A DNA stretch of 64,000 nucleotides, from the NCBI RefSeq assembly GCF_036032445.1, contig NZ_CP107932.1:6450501-6514500 (forward strand), read 5' to 3'. Shown piece after piece: positions 33,507-42,893 of the stretch (the stretch's first letter is position 1; each line of letters begins with the position of its first letter). Source of the stretch: Nocardia sp. NBC_00416 (GTDB lineage Bacteria; Actinomycetota; Actinomycetes; Mycobacteriales; Mycobacteriaceae). A program made the position numbers and the translations under genes. Below the pieces are notes generated by a model. The model made no database searches. It saw only the letters and a program-made list of their open reading frames with translations, and was not told where the DNA came from.

Positions 33507-33513
33507 AGAAGTC

Positions 33514-34155
33514 TCAGTAGGCGCCGAAGACGTTGTCCATGGAGCCGTACTTCTGGAAGGCGTAGTTGCAGGCCGCGGCGATGTTGGAGACCGGGTTCCA
33601 GACGTCGAACGCGGTGCCCGGCACGTGGTAGGCGGCGAACGTGGGGTCGATCACCTGGAGCAGGCCCTTGGAGGGGATGCCCAGGAGTGCGTTGGAGTCC
33701 CAGTTGTTGATGGCGGCCGGGTCGCCCGAGGACTCGCGCAGGATATTGCGCTTGATCGAGTCGTAGCTGCCGGGGATGCCCTGCTGGGCCATGATGTCCA
33801 TGGCCTCGTGGATCCAGCCGTCCAGGTTGTTCGGGTAGGCCGGGGCGGGCGCCGGTGCGGGGGCGGGGGCCGGGGCGGCCTCCGGGGCCGGAGCGGGCGC
33901 CAGAGCCTCGGGGGCGGGGGCGGGGGCCGGGATCGGCGCGGCTTCCGCGACCGGTGCGGCTACCGCGGCCGCTTCGGGGGCCGCGGCGGCGGGCTGCTGC
34001 TCGGCGACCATGGCGACCCGGCTGGGTTCGCTGTCGTCGGCCATGGATACCGCGGAGGACGCGGTGACGGCGACGATGCCGGCCGTGGCGAGGGCGAAGC
34101 CCAGGGCTTCGCGTTTGGTGCGGCGGCGCAGGGTGGGGAAACGGTGATTTTGCAT
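33514..34155 (-). CDS. Secreted lytic transglycosylase (SLT domain)
   Basis: A 213-residue exported protein. The N-terminal RRRTKREALGFALATAGIVAVTASSAVSMA is a signal peptide or membrane anchor. A Pro/Ala-rich linker of about 65 residues (repeated PAPAPE) follows. The C-terminal SLT domain has the catalytic glutamate in ILRESSGDP, then GLLQVIDPTFAAYHVPGT and SNIAAACNYAFQKYG. It should cleave peptidoglycan glycan strands outside the membrane. The start at 34155 (MQNHRFPTLRRR) fits better than the upstream ATG at 34251. The long upstream gap suggests complex regulation. Confidence 0.9.
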   Translation of the reverse strand: MQNHRFPTLRRRTKREALGFALATAGIVAVTASSAVSMADDSEPSRVAMVAEQQPAAAAPEAAAVAAPVAEAAPIPAPAPAPEALAPAPAPEAAPAPAPAPAPAPAYPNNLDGWIHEAMDIMAQQGIPGSYDSIKRNILRESSGDPAAINNWDSNALLGIPSKGLLQVIDPTFAAYHVPGTAFDVWNPVSNIAAACNYAFQKYGSMDNVFGAY

Positions 34156-34888
34156 GATCGGATTCGGTTCCTTGATCGGTCTCGGGATCCGGCCCGGTTC
34201 GGGCAGCACGGATCTACGGCGGCGGCCGGGTGGCTCGCGACCGGAAAACATGGCTGTGCTGTTGTCGGGTTCTTTTGTGTGACACCGAACGCAGGCTGGT
34301 TCGGGTCCGGATGGCGCAAGCCACGGTTACCGGGTGGGTTCCCGGTCCGCTGCGCCCGCAGGAACTTCACCGGTGTGGTGAAGTCGAGTGGACTCGGGTT
34401 CGGTTATCGCGATACCGTTTGTGGTTGTCGCGCCGGCGAGTTTTTCCGGTTGTTTCCAACCTGGTGTCCACAACTTCGCGGGCTAACCGAACTTCAGGTC
34501 GTTCAAGACCGGATCTCAGAATGGTCACAGCAGGTGAACAGAGGGTTAACGCAGCCTGAGAATATCTTAAGTGCGATCTTGAAGTGAGAAATGAACGTGT
34601 TGCACCAGCGCGTCGACCTGGGGAAATAGTTCTAAACCTGATGTGGCGCAGGGCGCAAAATTTCTGTTCGATAACGCTGGTTTCGAGTGTTCGTGATGGT
34701 TCCGTGATTCGAAAACGGGTGGTCGCGACCCTTCGGCGGGCGTATCGGCCACCCGTCCGTGACCGGCGGTCGGCAGCGGGTCCGCCGGGGGGTGGAATCC
34801 CACCGTGGCGGATGGTGTGATGAGGTCCTGCAGGCCCAGCGTCCGGGTCGTCGCCGGGCCCGGACCGATATCGGAAAGAGAGCCCGCG
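34156..34888. other. Long divergent intergenic region
   Basis: 733 nt between the transglycosylase (minus) and the dienoyl-CoA reductase (plus). It is relatively AT-rich at 34440-34700, so probably holds both promoters. Minus-strand TTAACC, TTCACC and TGTGACC words near 34530-34555 recur at roughly 10-bp spacing and could be regulator half-sites. I could not fit a ydaO/c-di-AMP riboswitch. No gene is recognised. Confidence 0.4.
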
Positions 34889-36928
34889 ATGGACTCGACG
34901 ACGAGTTATCCGCAGCTGTTCACCCCGCTCGAAGTAGGGCGCACCACGCTGCGGAACAGGGTGGTCATGGGATCGATGCACACCGGTCTGGAGGACCGGG
35001 CATGGGATATGAACCGGTTGGCCGCCTATTTCGCCGAACGCGCGCGCGGCGGGGTCGGCCTGATCATCACCGGCGGTTACGCCCCGAATCGCACCGGCTG
35101 GCTGCTGCCGTTCGGCGCGAAACTCACCAACCGGACCGAGGCCTACCGGCACCGGACGATCACTCGCGCGGTGCACGCGGCCGGGGGAAAGATCGCGCTG
35201 CAGATCCTGCACGCCGGGCGTTATGCCTACGTTCCCGGCAGCGTATCCGCGTCGTCGATCAAAGCCCCGATCAATCCCTTCCGGCCCCGCGCGTTATCCG
35301 ACCGTGGAATTCGGCAGACCATTGACGATTACGTCCGCTGCGCCGAACTGGCCTACTTCGCCGGATACGACGGCGTCGAAATAATGGGTGGGGAGGGCTA
35401 TTTCATCAATCAATTCCTTGCGCCGCGCACGAACAAACGCAAGGATCGCTGGGGCGGATCCGCCGAGAATCGACGTCGACTGGCGGTCGAGATCGTCCGG
35501 CGTACACGCGAGACGATCGGCCCGGATTTCTTGATCGTATTCCGTTTGTCGATGGCCGAATTGGTGGAGAACGGGCAGACGTTCGAAGAAATCCTGGCTC
35601 TGGCCGTGGAACTCGAGGCCGCTGGGGTGAGCATTCTGAACACCGATATCGGATGGCACGAGGCCCGGGTCCCGACGATCGTCACTTCGGTGCCGCGGGC
35701 GGCGTTCGTCGAATTCACCGCGAAGATCACCGCCGCGGTGGGTGTTCCGGTGTGCGCGTCGAACCGGATCAATATGCCGGAGGTCGCCGAGGAGATCCTG
35801 ACCCGGGGCGACGCCCAGCTGATCTCGATGGCTCGCCCGCTGCTGGCCGATCCGGAATGGGCCGACAAGGCCGCCACCGGCCGCGCCGATGAGATCAACA
35901 CCTGTATCGCCTGCAATCAGGCCTGCCTCGATCACGCCTTCCGGCACCGGACCGTGTCGTGCCTGCTGAATCCGCGTGCCGGCCGGGAGACCGAGCTCAC
36001 GCTCCTACCCACCCGCCGAGTGAAGGACATCGCGGTGGTCGGGGCCGGTCCGGCCGGGCTCTCGGCCGCGGTCAATCTGGCCGAGCGCGGGCACCGCGTC
36101 GAGCTGTTCGAAGCCCTGGACCGTATCGGCGGCCAGTTCGATATCGCACGCCGCATTCCGGGCAAGGAGGAGTTCCACGAATCGATCCGCTATTTCACCC
36201 GCAAGCTCGAACTCACCGGCGTCCAGGTGCACCTGAACACCCGGATCACCGCGCGCGAACTGATCGATCGACGTTACGACGAGGTCGTCCTGGCCACCGG
36301 CGTCCGGCCCCGGATTCCCGATATCCCGGGGATCGATCACCCGATGGTGCTGTCCTACGCCGAACTGGTGCGGGAGGAGAAACCGGTGGGCGAGCGGGTC
36401 GCGGTGATCGGCGCCGGCGGGATCGGATTCGATGTGAGCGAATATCTGATCGTCGACGGACACCCCACCCTGAAACCGGACGAATGGCGGCAGGAATGGG
36501 GCGTAGAGACCGATGACGAGCAAGTGCGGGGCCAGTTGCGGGCCCCGCGTCCGGCGCCGGCGGCCCGTGAAGTCGTTCTGCTGCAGCGCAAGGACACACC
36601 GTTCGGGAAGGGACTCGGCAAGACCACGGGCTGGGTGCATCGGGCCGCGCTGAAGGCCAAGGGGGTGGAGCATATCGGGGGCGTGAACTACGAGCGGATC
36701 GACGACGAGGGCCTGCACATCAGCTTCGGTCCGGAACACGCGCGGCCCCGGGTGATCCGGATCGACAACGTGATCGTCTGCGCCGGACAGGAATCGGTAC
36801 GCGATCTCGAATCCGAACTCACCGCCGCGGGTGTCTCGGCGCATCTGATCGGCGGTGCGGAACTGGCCGCTGAACTCGACGCCGAGCGGGCTATCGAACA
36901 GGGGACGAGGCTCGCGGCACGGCTGTGA
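34889..36928 (+). CDS. 2,4-dienoyl-CoA reductase-type FMN/FAD/4Fe-4S oxidoreductase
   Basis: A 679-residue enzyme of the FadH/trimethylamine-dehydrogenase class. The N-terminal ~330 residues form an old-yellow-enzyme FMN barrel (LFTPLEVGRTTLRNRVVMGSM; HAGRYA; GYDGVEIMGGEGYFINQFL). The 4Fe-4S ligands are Cys339, Cys342, Cys346 and Cys358 (CX2CX3CX11C). The C-terminal NAD(P)H/FAD module has VVGAGPAG (~385) and VIGAGGIG (~508). FadH reduces 2,4-dienoyl-CoA during oxidation of unsaturated fatty acids; related enzymes demethylate amines or reduce enones. The start has GAAAGAGAG upstream (34874-34882). It is monocistronic, with the ABC operon beginning 127 nt later. Confidence 0.88.
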   Translation: MDSTTSYPQLFTPLEVGRTTLRNRVVMGSMHTGLEDRAWDMNRLAAYFAERARGGVGLIITGGYAPNRTGWLLPFGAKLTNRTEAYRHRTITRAVHAAGGKIALQILHAGRYAYVPGSVSASSIKAPINPFRPRALSDRGIRQTIDDYVRCAELAYFAGYDGVEIMGGEGYFINQFLAPRTNKRKDRWGGSAENRRRLAVEIVRRTRETIGPDFLIVFRLSMAELVENGQTFEEILALAVELEAAGVSILNTDIGWHEARVPTIVTSVPRAAFVEFTAKITAAVGVPVCASNRINMPEVAEEILTRGDAQLISMARPLLADPEWADKAATGRADEINTCIACNQACLDHAFRHRTVSCLLNPRAGRETELTLLPTRRVKDIAVVGAGPAGLSAAVNLAERGHRVELFEALDRIGGQFDIARRIPGKEEFHESIRYFTRKLELTGVQVHLNTRITARELIDRRYDEVVLATGVRPRIPDIPGIDHPMVLSYAELVREEKPVGERVAVIGAGGIGFDVSEYLIVDGHPTLKPDEWRQEWGVETDDEQVRGQLRAPRPAPAAREVVLLQRKDTPFGKGLGKTTGWVHRAALKAKGVEHIGGVNYERIDDEGLHISFGPEHARPRVIRIDNVIVCAGQESVRDLESELTAAGVSAHLIGGAELAAELDAERAIEQGTRLAARL

Positions 36929-37055
36929 GCTCCGGTGGGTCCGGGTGGTGACATCGCCGCGGCGCGGCGCTCGCCCGGACCGATAATCGGCTTTCTCCGC
37001 AGGAGTGCGCGCGGTAGGGTTGCGGCTTTGTATTCGCGCGAATCAGGGGGTGACC

Positions 37056-37883
37056 GTGCCGGCCGTTGCGGTCGATCTCCGAGGTACGGCGGGCGTCTAC
37101 TGGCGGCTGATGGCGGCCGGGTTCCGTCGCCAATGGCATTACAAGCTGGCGATGTTCTCCGGGTTGTTCACCAACTGTGTGTTCGGATTCGTCCGGGCGG
37201 CGGTCATGGTGGCGGCGATCGACGCGACCGGCGGTTTCGGTGGCTACGACGCGGGCAGTATCGGCGCCTATGTCTGGATCTCCCAGGGTCTGCTCGGCGC
37301 CATGCAGTTCATGTCGGCGGAACTCGAACTGGCCGAACGGGTCCGCAACGGCGATATCGCCATCGACTTCCTGCGGCCGGTCGATGTGCAATTGGGCAAC
37401 CTCGCGGCCGATCTGGGCCGGGCCCTGTGCACGCTGATTCCGCGCGGTGTGCCCAGTCTGCTCGTCGGCTCGCTCACCTTCGGCCTGGTGCTGCCCACCT
37501 CGCCCGAGTCTTACCTGCTCGGCGCGTTCAGTGTCCTACTGGCCGCGGCCCTTTCGTATCTATCGCTGTTCGCGTTGACGATGGTCGCGTTCTGGGTCGT
37601 GGAGACGCGGGGTATCCGCTCGCTGTATCAGACCGGCGGTACCTTCCTCGCGGGGCTTTTCGTGCCGGTGCACATCTTCCCGGACTGGCTGCGCGCCATT
37701 GCCGAGTCCACACCGTTCCCGTCGATGCTGCAGGTGCCGGTGGATGTGCTGTCCGGGCGCGTCACCGGCTGGGACGCGGCCCACCTGGTGGGCACCCAGG
37801 TCTTCTGGCTGCTGGTGGTGGGTGCGGCCGGGCGGGTCCTGCTGGCGGCGGGGCGGCGCAAGCTGGAGGTGCAGGGTGGTTGA
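37056..37883 (+). CDS. ABC-2 type exporter permease, subunit 1
   Basis: A 275-residue membrane protein with about six TM helices and the ABC-2/DUF990-type pattern (WRLMAAGFRRQWHYKLAMFSGLFTNCVFGFVR at the start; FLRPVDVQLGNLAADLGRAL as the cytoplasmic coupling helix). AGGGGG at 37045-37050 sets the GTG at 37056. It overlaps the second permease gene by 8 nt. It works with the second permease (37876) and the ATPase (38740) as a three-gene exporter of unknown substrate. Confidence 0.88.
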   Translation: MPAVAVDLRGTAGVYWRLMAAGFRRQWHYKLAMFSGLFTNCVFGFVRAAVMVAAIDATGGFGGYDAGSIGAYVWISQGLLGAMQFMSAELELAERVRNGDIAIDFLRPVDVQLGNLAADLGRALCTLIPRGVPSLLVGSLTFGLVLPTSPESYLLGAFSVLLAAALSYLSLFALTMVAFWVVETRGIRSLYQTGGTFLAGLFVPVHIFPDWLRAIAESTPFPSMLQVPVDVLSGRVTGWDAAHLVGTQVFWLLVVGAAGRVLLAAGRRKLEVQGG

Positions 37884-38724
37884 GACGGCTGTCCGGGCAT
37901 CCGGCCGCCGGACCGGTCCCAGCGGATCACGGTGGAGTCCCTACGCGGCGGTGCTGCGTTCCCGGATCCGGGCACAACGGACCTATCGTCTGTCGTTCGC
38001 GAGCGATCTGCTCGGTGCGACCATGGTCGGACTCGTCGAATTCGCCGAGGTGTGGGTGGTGTTCAACCAGGCGAAGGTGTTGGGCGGCCTGGATATGGAC
38101 GCCGCCCTGCTGCTGTTCGGGTTGAGCAATCTGGCCTTCGCGCTGGCCCAGCTCGGGTTCGGGCATCTGGACAAACTGCCGAGCCTCATCCGCCTGGGCA
38201 CGCTCGACGTCTACCATCTGCGCCCGCAACCGGTGCTGCTCCAACTGATCACCAGCGATTTCTCGCTGCGCCGCCTGGCCCGCGCCACCGTCGCGCTGGT
38301 GGTACTGACCACCGGGCTGGTGCGCAACGATATCGACTGGTCGGCGAGCACGGTGGCGCTGCTCGCGCTGACCGTGCTGAGCGCGACCGTCCTGTTCGGT
38401 GGATTGTTCGTCGCGGCCGCCGGCTGCCAGTTCTTCCTGATCGACGGCGCGGAACTCACGAACAGTTTCACCTACGGTGGATCCTTCGCTGCGTCGCAAC
38501 CGATATCGGTGTTCCCGACGCCGTTGCGACTCCTGTTCTGCATCGCGATTCCGGTGGCGTTCACCGCATACTTCCCGACATTGGCATTGCTGGGCATGCC
38601 CGGCCCGGCCGGGCTGCCGTCCTGGCTCGCCTGGGGCGCGCCGCTGGCGGCGCTGTGGGTCTGGGCGCTGGCCGGGGCACTGTGGCGGATCGGGACCCGG
38701 CACTATCAGAGCGGCGGTGGTTGA
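37876..38724 (+). CDS. ABC-2 type exporter permease, subunit 2
   Basis: A 282-residue membrane protein with six predicted TM helices. The motif HLDKLPSLIRLGTLDVYHLRPQPVLLQLI near residue 95 is the coupling segment typical of the second (ABC-2_2/DUF990) subunit. The GTG at 37876 lies in the end of the first permease gene behind CTGGAGGTG, so translation is coupled. Substrate unknown. Confidence 0.88.
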   Translation: MVETAVRASGRRTGPSGSRWSPYAAVLRSRIRAQRTYRLSFASDLLGATMVGLVEFAEVWVVFNQAKVLGGLDMDAALLLFGLSNLAFALAQLGFGHLDKLPSLIRLGTLDVYHLRPQPVLLQLITSDFSLRRLARATVALVVLTTGLVRNDIDWSASTVALLALTVLSATVLFGGLFVAAAGCQFFLIDGAELTNSFTYGGSFAASQPISVFPTPLRLLFCIAIPVAFTAYFPTLALLGMPGPAGLPSWLAWGAPLAALWVWALAGALWRIGTRHYQSGGG

Positions 38725-38739
38725 GATGGGGTCGAGGAT

Positions 38740-39720
38740 ATGACGAGCGCCGATCCGATCATCGAGGTCGACGAGCTGACCCGGCAGTTCGTCCGGTCGC
38801 GCCGACCCGGGAAACGGCTGCGGTCGCGGCGCGAGGCGGTCACCGCCGTCGATGCCATGAGCTTCCGGATCGAGCGGGGCGCGGCGGTCGGCTATATCGG
38901 CGCCAACGGCGCCGGGAAGTCCACCACGATAAAGATGCTCACCGGGATCCTCGTCCCGACCTCCGGCTCCGTTCGGACCTGCGGACTCGAACCGATCCGG
39001 CAGCGCCGGGAACTGGCGAGCCGGATCGGTGTCGTGTTCGGGCAGCGCTCCCAGTTGTGGTGGGATCTGCCGCTGCGCGAATCGTTCACGATCCTGGCCG
39101 CCATCCATCGGCTGGAACCCGGAGCCGGACGGTCGCGCACCGCGGAATTGGTCGAGCAGCTGGAAATGGCCGAGACACTGGATACACCGGTCCGGCAGCT
39201 GTCGCTGGGGCAGCGAATGCGCGCGGAGGTCGCCGCGGCGCTGCTGCATTCCCCGGAGTTGGTGATACTCGACGAGCCGACCATCGGGCTGGATGTGCTG
39301 TCCAAACAGCGGTTGCGCGAATTCCTGCGCGCCGAACGGGCCGAACGCGGCACCACGCTCATGCTGACCACCCACGATATGGGCGATATCGAACGCCTCT
39401 GCGACCGCGTGCTGGTGGTGGATCGCGGCCGTCTCGCCTACGACGGGTCGTTGCTCGGCCTCGGCGCGACCGTGGGCGCGCAGCGGGTGCTTGTCGTCGA
39501 CCTGGTCGGGCCCGCACCGGCGTTGCACGGGCTGTCCGGTGCGGAAATGGTCGCCTACGAGGCCGACGGGATGCGGCAGCGGCTCGCCTTCGACGACGAG
39601 ACGACCACCGCCGCGCAATTGCTGGCCGAGGTATCGGCCCGCGCCGAGGTGCGCGACCTCTCGATCGAGGAACCCGATATCGAGGACATCGTCCGGCGGC
39701 TCTACGAGACAGCACGCTGA
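38740..39720 (+). CDS. ABC exporter ATP-binding protein
   Basis: A 326-residue ATPase of the ABC-2 exporter. Walker A GANGAGKSTT (~55), Q-loop GQRSQLWWDLPL (~105), signature LSLGQ (~155), Walker B LVILDEPTIGLD (~177), switch His in TTHD (~210), and a ~90-residue C-terminal extension. The IGLD and RSQLWWDLP features match the group paired with DUF990-type permeases. It follows the permease after 15 nt, and a terminator follows, closing a three-gene operon. Confidence 0.92.
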   Translation: MTSADPIIEVDELTRQFVRSRRPGKRLRSRREAVTAVDAMSFRIERGAAVGYIGANGAGKSTTIKMLTGILVPTSGSVRTCGLEPIRQRRELASRIGVVFGQRSQLWWDLPLRESFTILAAIHRLEPGAGRSRTAELVEQLEMAETLDTPVRQLSLGQRMRAEVAAALLHSPELVILDEPTIGLDVLSKQRLREFLRAERAERGTTLMLTTHDMGDIERLCDRVLVVDRGRLAYDGSLLGLGATVGAQRVLVVDLVGPAPALHGLSGAEMVAYEADGMRQRLAFDDETTTAAQLLAEVSARAEVRDLSIEEPDIEDIVRRLYETAR

Positions 39721-39727
39721 TACAGCA

Positions 39728-39758
39728 CGGTGCCGGGCCCCCGAGGGACCCGGCACCG
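39728..39758 (+). terminator. Hairpin terminator of the ABC-2 operon
   Basis: CGGTGCCGGG/CCCGGCACCG: a 10-bp perfect stem with an inner CCC/GGG extension, 7 nt after the stop. It may also serve the convergent L,D-transpeptidase gene. Confidence 0.75.
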
Positions 39759-39781
39759 GGTGTTCGCGTTCGCCCGTGGGC

Positions 39782-40993
39782 TCACATCTGGGCGTTGCCC
39801 GCTTTCCATTCGGGCCACGGGACGTTCCAGTCACCGAGGCCGTCCACTCCGGGAAGGGTGGGGCCGACGGTGTTCTGCACGATCGCGATATCGCCCCGTT
39901 TCGCCGTGTTGTACACCCACTGGGCGTCCTCGGGACTCAGGTTCAGGCACCCGTGGCTGGTGTTGGTATTCCCCTGTGCGCCCAGCGACCACGGAGCCGA
40001 ATGGAAGAAGATCCCGCTGTAGGACATCCGGGTGGCCCAGTCGACATCGGTGCGGTACCCGGTGGGCGAGTTCACCGCGACACCGTAGGTCGACGAGTCC
40101 ATCACGATGTGCTCGTGCCGGTCGGCCAGGATGTAGACGCCGTTGTTGGTGGGGGTGTCGTCCTTACCCATCGACGTCGGCATCGTGCGGATGACCTGGC
40201 CGTTCTTCTCCACCGTGACCATCTTCGTGTTGTCGTCGGCCTTGAAGACGACCGCGTCGCCGATCACGAAGTTCGAGTGGATGTCGTCCTGGCCGTAGAG
40301 CCCGTTGCCCAGGTCTTTGCCGTAGACGTTCACGTCGATGTTCACCTTGGTGCCCGGCGCCCAGAAATGCTCGGGCCGCCAGCGAACCTCGCGATTGTTC
40401 ACCCAGTAGAAGGCGCCCTCGACCGGCGGGTCGGTCTTGATCGTGATGGAGTCCTGCGCGGCCTTGCGGTCGGGGATGTTCTCGTCGAACTGGATCGCGA
40501 CCGGCTGGCCGATACCGACCACCTCGCCCTCGCCGGGGGCGAGGTAGGGCTTGGTCACATTGCCCGGCGCCGTCGTGGTGAAACTCATGGCGGCCGTCGA
40601 CGCACCGCCCAGCCCGTTGGCCCGGGCCTGCAGCCGGTAGGTCTTGCTGTAACCCAGCGGCTCGGTGGTCGACCAGCTGCGCCCGTCGGCGGCCAGCTGG
40701 CCGGCCACCGGCTGATCGTCCGGATTCAGCAGAGCCACATCGGTGAACAGGCCCTCGGTGATCTCGAACTTCATCCCTTCCGCCGGCGACACGCCGATAT
40801 CGCCGTCCTTGACGGGAGCCACGAGTTTGGGCTTGATGAGTTCTGTGATGGGGTTTCGATCGATGGCGACGGATCCGTCCGCCGCCTCCGACGACGAACA
40901 ACCGGTCAGCACCATCGCGACCAATGTGATCAGGACCAGCGGTCCGACCAGCCAACGGATCGGCTCACGCCGATCACCTGTACGCATATTCAA
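39782..40993 (-). CDS. ldtB: L,D-transpeptidase, LdtMt2 type (lipoprotein)
   Basis: A 403-residue lipoprotein that forms 3->3 cross-links in peptidoglycan and is inhibited by carbapenems. The lipobox LTGC gives acylated Cys32. Two Ig-like domains follow (about 50-150 and 150-270; KPYLAPGEGEVVGIGQPVA marks the second). The YkuD catalytic domain has HIVMDSSTYGV, HSAPWS and SHGCLNLS with catalytic Cys349 and His347. The C-terminal cap LPGVDGLGDWNVPWPEWKAGNA is almost identical to the LdtMt2 tail as I recall it. It is convergent with the ABC exporter operon and sits next to tRNA-Lys. Confidence 0.95.
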   Translation of the reverse strand: MNMRTGDRREPIRWLVGPLVLITLVAMVLTGCSSSEAADGSVAIDRNPITELIKPKLVAPVKDGDIGVSPAEGMKFEITEGLFTDVALLNPDDQPVAGQLAADGRSWSTTEPLGYSKTYRLQARANGLGGASTAAMSFTTTAPGNVTKPYLAPGEGEVVGIGQPVAIQFDENIPDRKAAQDSITIKTDPPVEGAFYWVNNREVRWRPEHFWAPGTKVNIDVNVYGKDLGNGLYGQDDIHSNFVIGDAVVFKADDNTKMVTVEKNGQVIRTMPTSMGKDDTPTNNGVYILADRHEHIVMDSSTYGVAVNSPTGYRTDVDWATRMSYSGIFFHSAPWSLGAQGNTNTSHGCLNLSPEDAQWVYNTAKRGDIAIVQNTVGPTLPGVDGLGDWNVPWPEWKAGNAQM

Positions 40994-41290
40994 CCCCGTT
41001 TCAAGTCCCGGCGCACCCGCTACGCACCGACCTTCGGATCCGACCGATTACTGCTCACCTCGACCCACGGCGGCGGGATCGGTCGAGACCACGTCAACTA
41101 TTCTGCCAGCCGTCCCGAGGTGATCCCAACCGTCGATGATCACTTCCGGCTCCACCGGCCCACCTACACATAGGGTTCGGCTCGCCATCCGTTACGGTGT
41201 CGTCCGGCTCACACCGGTCCGACCGACTATCGATTTCACTTCTGCGGCCCGAGCCTGTTAATGTCTGTCCCGCACCGCACAACGGGGCGC

Positions 41291-41363
<73 letters not shown>

Positions 41364-41524
41364 CTTCAGTCGAAAGACATTTCCGACTATAGGGTTTGCG
41401 CTCGTCACCTGTAATCAGACAGCACCAGACGTGATCAACCCGCTACCTCGCCGTACTTCGACCGTGGCCGCGGGCCGCGTATCCACCCCACCACCGATAC
41501 CCGGCCTGTCCGGGGCGTATCCGT

Positions 41525-41530
41525 TAGGGT
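41525..41530 (+). promoter_or_regulatory. -10 box for leaderless MFS mRNA
   Basis: TAGGGT, 7 nt before ATG 41538. Confidence 0.6.
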
Positions 41531-41537
41531 GCGCGGT

Positions 41538-42875
41538 ATGAGCGAGGCGGACGCGCGGGTGGGGCGCGGGCAGGTGGTCGCATGGGGGCTGTGGGACTGG
41601 GGGTCCTCCGCATTCCAAGCCGTGATCGTCACGTTCGTCTTCGCGGTTTATCTCACCGATACCGTCGGTGACGATCTGCCCGGGGGAGTCCCGGCCAGTG
41701 CGTGGCTGGGCTGGGCTCTCGGAGCGGCCGGGCTGATCGTGGCGGTGACCGCCCCGGTCACCGGGCAGCGTTTCGACGCCACCGCCAGCCGCAAACGTTC
41801 GCTCGGGATCATGACCTCGGTGACCGTCGTTCTGACCGCCGCAATGTTCTTCGTCCGGGACGAGCATTCCTACCTGTGGCTCGGGTTGGTGCTGCTCGCA
41901 TTGGGGACGGTGTTCTTCGAACTCGCGTCGGTGCCCTACAACGCGATGCTGCGTCAGGTGTCCACTCCGGCGACGCTCGGCCGGGTCTCCGGGTTCGGCT
42001 GGGCCATGGGCTACTTCGGCGGGATCTTCCTGCTGCTGATCTGCTATGTGGGCTTCATCGCCGGCGACGGCCCCGAGCGCGGCCTGCTCGGCGTGAGCAC
42101 CGACGGCGGTCTCAACATCCGGCTGGTGGTGCTGCTGGCCGCGGTCTGGTTCGCAGTGTTCGCACTGCCGGTGCTGTTCGCGGTGCCGGAGGTGCCGCGT
42201 ACCGGCGCCGACCCCGGGGCGGCTGCCGCGGGGGTGTTCGGTTCGTACCGGGTGCTGTGGCGCGACCTGCGGGAGCTGTGGGAGCTCGATCGCACCGTCA
42301 TCTGGTTCCTGGCGGCCAGCGCCATTTTCCGGGACGGGTTGGCGGGGGTCTTCGCGTTCGGCGCGATCCTGGCCGTGCAGGTGTACGGGCTCAGCGATTC
42401 CGATGTGCTCTTGTTCGGCATCGCGGCGAATGTCGTCGCGGCGCTGGGCGCGATCGTCGCCGGCCGGTTCGACGACACAGTGGGTCCCAAGCGGGTGATC
42501 GTGGTGTCGCTACTGTCCGCGGTGGTGGCCGGGGCGGTGCTGCTGGTGGTGTCGGGGACGGCCATGTTCTGGGTGTTCGGGCTCGCGCTCACCCTGTTCG
42601 TGGGTCCGGCGCAGGCCTCTGCCCGGTCCTTCCTCACCCGGCTGACACCTCCCGGACGCGAAGGGCAGCTCTTCGGCCTCTACACCACCACCGGGCGGGC
42701 CGCGTCATTTCTGGCTCCCAGCCTGTTCGGTCTCTTCGTCTGGGCTTTCGGTGCGGATCGGGCAGGTATCGGCGGGCTGCTGCTGGTGCTGGGCGCCGGT
42801 CTGATCGCCCTGCTGCTGGTTCCCGCCCCCGGCGAGAAGGGGAGCAAGGAGCCGGCGCAGGCGCCCGCGGCGTGA
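41538..42875 (+). CDS. MFS transporter, UMF1/BtlA-like family
   Basis: A 445-residue membrane protein with 12 predicted TM helices. The N-terminus WGLWDWGSSAFQAVIVTFVFAVYLT and the following PVTGQRFDATASRKRSL loop are characteristic of the UMF1 (Atg22-like) group of major facilitator proteins. The pattern repeats in the second half (GRFDDTVGPKRVI). The substrate is unknown; fungal Atg22 exports amino acids from vacuoles. The start at ATG 41538 is supported by the TAGGGT box and lack of a Shine-Dalgarno sequence. It converges on the TetR gene with an 18-nt gap. Confidence 0.88.
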   Translation: MSEADARVGRGQVVAWGLWDWGSSAFQAVIVTFVFAVYLTDTVGDDLPGGVPASAWLGWALGAAGLIVAVTAPVTGQRFDATASRKRSLGIMTSVTVVLTAAMFFVRDEHSYLWLGLVLLALGTVFFELASVPYNAMLRQVSTPATLGRVSGFGWAMGYFGGIFLLLICYVGFIAGDGPERGLLGVSTDGGLNIRLVVLLAAVWFAVFALPVLFAVPEVPRTGADPGAAAAGVFGSYRVLWRDLRELWELDRTVIWFLAASAIFRDGLAGVFAFGAILAVQVYGLSDSDVLLFGIAANVVAALGAIVAGRFDDTVGPKRVIVVSLLSAVVAGAVLLVVSGTAMFWVFGLALTLFVGPAQASARSFLTRLTPPGREGQLFGLYTTTGRAASFLAPSLFGLFVWAFGADRAGIGGLLLVLGAGLIALLLVPAPGEKGSKEPAQAPAA

Positions 42876-42893
42876 CGAGGGCGACACACCCGT

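Larger units (their letters stand above)
32640..33513. other. Gene-free, repeat-rich stretch
   Basis: About 870 nt without a supported gene on either strand. It contains a T7 tract next to an 8-bp hairpin (32935-32960), a perfect 38-bp inverted repeat, a 33-bp-period direct repeat, and clusters of GGAGCG/GAGCGNNGGAGCG words around 33296-33450. Short frames here have no family-like features. It may be recombination debris or a multicopy intergenic element. Confidence 0.6.

Noticed and set aside
34156..34500. Possible ydaO-type (c-di-AMP) riboswitch upstream of the transglycosylase gene
   Set aside because: The position is suggestive and a GACCGGGAACCCA-like block exists, but the other conserved blocks (for example AGCTAACC and GGGTGAATC) are absent or out of order. 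A covariance-model search would be decisive.
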